From Candidatus Competibacteraceae bacterium (GTDB taxonomy: Bacteria > Pseudomonadota > Gammaproteobacteria > Competibacterales > Competibacteraceae), in NCBI GenBank assembly GCA_003527885.1, contig DPWB01000210.1, positions 1,811-11,158 on the forward strand: a DNA stretch of 9,348 nucleotides. Direction: 5' to 3'. Made by a program: the position numbers and the translations under genes. The notes below the pieces were generated by a model, which did not search any database, had not been told where the DNA came from, and was given only the letters and a program-made list of their open reading frames with translations. Numbering within the stretch: the first letter of the stretch is position 1; each line of letters opens with the position of its first letter. Below are positions 6,980 to 9,348 of the stretch, one piece after another.

Positions 6980-7008
6980 TTTTCGCCCGGCCCGGATTCC
7001 GGTAAAAA
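6980..7008 (+). promoter_or_regulatory. Weak promoter candidate for trpGDC
   Basis: TTTTCG (6980-6985) and TAAAAA (7003-7008) are separated by 17 nt. Both boxes are poor matches to the sigma-70 consensus. The spacer contains the dyad CCGGA-T-TCCGG (6992-7002). If this is the promoter, the terminator at 6930-6955 would lie upstream of the trp transcript and act as an insulator rather than an attenuator. Confidence 0.2.
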
Positions 7009-7113
7009 TGTAGGTTCCCTGCGATCACCGATGGGTAAGAGCGGGTGGAGGCGGCGGGTAGGAACGGCGCCGAAACAGATCAAGTGGATGACTGACAACG
7101 GGATAGCTGCGCC

Positions 7114-7698
7114 ATGCTATTGATGATCGACAACTACGATTCCTTCACTTACAACTTGGTGCAGTATTTTGGCGAGTTGGGCGAACAGGTGAAGGTTTAC
7201 CGCAACGACCAGATCACCCCGGATGAAATCGCCGCGCTCGGTCCCGAACGCATCGTCCTCTCGCCCGGACCCTGCACCCCCAACGAGGCCGGGGTGTCGC
7301 TGGCGGTGATCAGGGCTTTTGCCGGACAGGTTCCGATCCTGGGGGTTTGTTTGGGCCACCAGAGCATCGGTCAGGCGTTTGGCGGGCGCATCGTGCGCGC
7401 CGGCGAGGTGATGCACGGCAAGACCTCCGCCGTCCACCACCGCGGCCAGGGCGTGTTCGCCGATCTGCCCAACCCCTTTACCGTGGTCCGCTACCATTCC
7501 CTGGCGATCGACAAAACCACCGTCCCGGATTGCCTGGAGATCACCGCTTGGACGCGGACGGCGGATGGCGCACCCGCTGAAATCATGGGGGTCCGGCACA
7601 AGACGCTGCCGGTCGAGGGGGTGCAATTTCATCCCGAATCCATCTTGACCGAGCACGGCCACGCCCTGCTCCACAATTTCCTCAAACTGCGCCACTGA
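7114..7698 (+). CDS. trpG: Anthranilate synthase component II, glutamine amidotransferase
   Basis: TrpG is the class I glutamine amidotransferase subunit of anthranilate synthase. It hydrolyses glutamine and passes ammonia to TrpE, which makes anthranilate from chorismate, the first committed step of tryptophan synthesis. The 194-residue product has the typical start ([12 protein letters not shown]), the oxyanion segment SPGPCTP at 50-56, the nucleophile Cys79 in GVCLGHQ, and the His173/Glu175 pair in FHPES. The length is that of a free-standing TrpG. The ATG at 7114 matches family N-termini although its Shine-Dalgarno is weak (GGGAT). trpE is not adjacent upstream, so the partner must be encoded elsewhere. 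In many bacteria the same subunit also serves PabB in folate synthesis; whether it does here cannot be told from this sequence. Confidence 0.97.
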   Translation: MLLMIDNYDSFTYNLVQYFGELGEQVKVYRNDQITPDEIAALGPERIVLSPGPCTPNEAGVSLAVIRAFAGQVPILGVCLGHQSIGQAFGGRIVRAGEVMHGKTSAVHHRGQGVFADLPNPFTVVRYHSLAIDKTTVPDCLEITAWTRTADGAPAEIMGVRHKTLPVEGVQFHPESILTEHGHALLHNFLKLRH

Positions 7699-7719
7699 AC
7701 GGCCGCGGAGACCTTGTTC

Positions 7720-8754
7720 ATGTCCATCACTCCCCAGGAAGCCCTGCAACGCACCATCGAGCATCGGGAAATCTTTTACGACGAAATGCTGTCGCTGATG
7801 CGCCAGATCATGGCCGGCGAGATTTCACCGGTGATGACCGCCGCCATTCTCACCGGCTTGCGGGTCAAGAAGGAAACCATCAGTGAAATCACCGCCGCCG
7901 CCATGGTGATGCGCGAGCTATCCACCAAGGTCCACGTCCCGCCACCGCACGAGCATTTTGTGGATATTGTCGGCACCGGCGGCGACGGCTCGCACACCTT
8001 CAACATTTCCACCACGGCGATGTTCGTGGTCGCCGCCGCCGGCGCGCGGGTGGCCAAACACGGCAATCGCGGAGTCTCTTCCAAATCCGGCAGCGCCGAC
8101 GTGCTGGAAGCGCTCGGCGTGCGGCTCGACCTGCCCGCCGAGCGGGTGGCCGAGTGCATCGCGGAGACCGGCATCGGCTTCATGTTCGCGCCGAACCATC
8201 ACGTTGCCATGAAGAACGTCGCGCCGGTCCGGCGCGAGATGGGAGTACGCACTATTTTCAATATCCTCGGCCCGCTGACCAACCCGGCCAGCGCGCCGAA
8301 CCAGCTCATGGGGGTGTTTCATCCCGATCTGGTCGGGATTCAGGTGCGCGTCATGCAGCGGCTGGGCGCGCGGCACGTGCTCGTGGCCTGGGGCAAGGAC
8401 GGCATGGACGAAATTTCGTTAGGGGCCGCCACCCTGGTCGGAGAACTCAAGAACGGCGGGATTCTGGAATACGAGATCCACCCCGAGGATTTTGGCTTGG
8501 CGATGATGTCCAGCCGCAACCTCAAAGTCGAAAGCGCGGAACAATCCAAAACGGTTCTACTGGCGGTGCTCGACAACGAACCCGGCACGCCGCGCGATAT
8601 CGTCGTACTCAACGCTGGCGCGGCGCTGTATGCCGCCGACCGGGCCGGTTCCATCGCGGAAGGCATCGGACAGGCGCGGGAGGCGCTGGCCAGCGGTAGA
8701 GCCAAAGCGAAGTTGGACGAGTTCGTGCGCTGCACCCAAAAGCTCTCGGCATGA
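7720..8754 (+). CDS. trpD: Anthranilate phosphoribosyltransferase
   Basis: TrpD joins anthranilate and PRPP to give phosphoribosyl-anthranilate, the second step of the tryptophan pathway, in the cytoplasm. The 344-residue protein has the family motifs in order: [14 protein letters not shown] at 85-98 (PRPP binding), [21 protein letters not shown] from 113, [17 protein letters not shown] around 159-175 with the anthranilate-binding arginine region, NILGPLTNP at 181-189, and Asp230-Glu231 in GMDEIS, which matches the metal-binding pair. The ATG at 7720 is preferred over an in-frame TTG at 7714 because GGAG lies 9 nt upstream and homologues start [13 protein letters not shown]. It begins 21 nt after trpG and ends overlapping trpC by ATGA, so the three are almost certainly co-transcribed. 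Confidence 0.97.
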   Translation: MSITPQEALQRTIEHREIFYDEMLSLMRQIMAGEISPVMTAAILTGLRVKKETISEITAAAMVMRELSTKVHVPPPHEHFVDIVGTGGDGSHTFNISTTAMFVVAAAGARVAKHGNRGVSSKSGSADVLEALGVRLDLPAERVAECIAETGIGFMFAPNHHVAMKNVAPVRREMGVRTIFNILGPLTNPASAPNQLMGVFHPDLVGIQVRVMQRLGARHVLVAWGKDGMDEISLGAATLVGELKNGGILEYEIHPEDFGLAMMSSRNLKVESAEQSKTVLLAVLDNEPGTPRDIVVLNAGAALYAADRAGSIAEGIGQAREALASGRAKAKLDEFVRCTQKLSA

Positions 8755-9348
8755 GCGACACCCCCGACGTGCTCCAGCGCATCCTCGCCCGCAAGGTCGA
8801 GGAAATCGCCGAACGCCGCCAGCGGCTCGGTTTGGCGGATTTGCGCCGACAAGCGGAAGCCGCGCCGCCGGCTCGGCCGTTTCTGGCCCAACTGAAGGCC
8901 GCTATCGCGCGCGGCGATCCGGCGGTCATTGCCGAAATCAAGCGCGCCTCGCCCAGCAAGGGCTTGTTGCGCGATCCATTTCAGCCGGCGGAGATCGCCC
9001 GCAGCTACGCCGCCGCCGGTGCGAGTTGCCTGTCGGTGTTGACTGACCGCGATTTTTTTCAGGGCAGCGAACGGTATCTGCAAGAAGCGCGGACAACCTG
9101 TGCTTTGCCGGTGCTGCGCAAGGATTTCACCATCGATCCCTACCAGCTCTACGAAGCCCGCGCGATCAGCGCGGACTGCATCCTGCTGATCGTGGCCGCG
9201 CTGGACGATGCCGCATTGCGAGATTTATCGCGGCTGGCGGTCGGGCTGGGCCTGGATGTATTGGTGGAAATCCACGATGCGGGCGAACTGGATCGGGCGC
9301 TGGCGCTCGATGCGCCGCTGCTCGGCATCAACAACCGCAACCTGCGCA
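8751..9348 (+). CDS. trpC: Indole-3-glycerol phosphate synthase (3' end beyond the right edge)
   Basis: TrpC is a TIM-barrel enzyme. It closes the indole ring, turning carboxyphenylamino-deoxyribulose phosphate into indole-3-glycerol phosphate with loss of CO2 and water. The 199 complete codons include the expected active-site residues: Glu62 and Lys64 in [11 protein letters not shown], Lys124 in LRKDF, Glu173 in LVEIHD, and the INNRNL motif at 193-198. The last quarter of the protein, including the phosphate-binding loops near the C-terminus, lies outside the window. The ATG overlaps the trpD stop (ATGA), pointing to translational coupling; there is no strong Shine-Dalgarno of its own. No PRAI (trpF) fusion can be judged because the end is missing. 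Confidence 0.96.
   Translation, partial: MSDTPDVLQRILARKVEEIAERRQRLGLADLRRQAEAAPPARPFLAQLKAAIARGDPAVIAEIKRASPSKGLLRDPFQPAEIARSYAAAGASCLSVLTDRDFFQGSERYLQEARTTCALPVLRKDFTIDPYQLYEARAISADCILLIVAALDDAALRDLSRLAVGLGLDVLVEIHDAGELDRALALDAPLLGINNRNLR

Larger units (their letters stand above)
6582..7113. other. Divergent intergenic region with a structured leader upstream of trpG
   Basis: This 532-bp stretch separates the minus-strand small gene from the plus-strand trp genes. Apart from the doubtful 21-residue frame, I see no convincing gene. Longer open frames here are GC-rich and low in aliphatic residues, like chance frames. On the plus strand it holds a series of three hairpins (6809-6828, 6836-6855, 6892-6911) and then an intrinsic terminator (6930-6955), followed by about 158 nt to the trpG start. 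No TrpR-like operator was recognised. Confidence 0.6.

Noticed and set aside
6716..7123. Plus-strand 135-codon frame leading into trpG
   Set aside because: Its composition is Arg/Pro/Gly-rich with no recognisable fold, it runs through the terminator and hairpins, and it overlaps the trpG start.

Overview
The window looks like chromosomal DNA from a GC-rich gammaproteobacterium. All recognisable genes are housekeeping or signalling types: a CsdA/DeaD-type DEAD-box helicase, a multi-sensor GGDEF-EAL protein, Lgt, and a trpGDC cluster that does not have trpE directly upstream, the arrangement known from Pseudomonas and relatives. The genus cannot be fixed from the sequence. There is no transposase, integrase, tRNA, rRNA or CRISPR array.

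Layout. Positions 1-1493 (minus) hold the N-terminal 497 residues of a DEAD-box RNA helicase, cut by the left edge. Positions 1700-4927 (minus) encode a 1075-residue membrane protein with two transmembrane segments, PAS-GAF-PAS-PAS sensors, a degenerate GGDEF domain (GSDEF) and an EAL domain with all catalytic residues. It is probably a c-di-GMP phosphodiesterase. Positions 5148-5936 (minus) encode Lgt, prolipoprotein diacylglyceryl transferase. A region of about 1.18 kb (5937-7113) then has only one convincing gene, an unrecognised 64-residue protein (6387-6581, minus). The rest of it holds several strong inverted repeats and a plus-strand intrinsic terminator (6930-6955). From 7114 to the right edge (plus) lie trpG, trpD and a partial trpC, closely packed as one operon (21-nt gap, then a 4-nt ATGA overlap).

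How it fits together. TrpG supplies ammonia to TrpE, which is encoded elsewhere, to make anthranilate. TrpD attaches the phosphoribosyl group and TrpC closes the indole ring. The strand switch lies between the 64-residue gene and trpG, so 6582-7113 must carry the trp promoter and may carry a leader RNA. The terminator there has no plus-strand gene upstream of it in this window. That makes it the most interesting non-coding signal: a candidate attenuator of trpGDC, or the end of an unannotated small RNA. No Trp-rich leader peptide was found, so classical trpL attenuation is not supported.

No clearly novel multi-gene system was found. The points worth a second look are the terminator and hairpin series before trpG, the orphan 64-residue protein, the GSDEF/EAL asymmetry, and the inverted-repeat cluster between lgt and the orphan gene.
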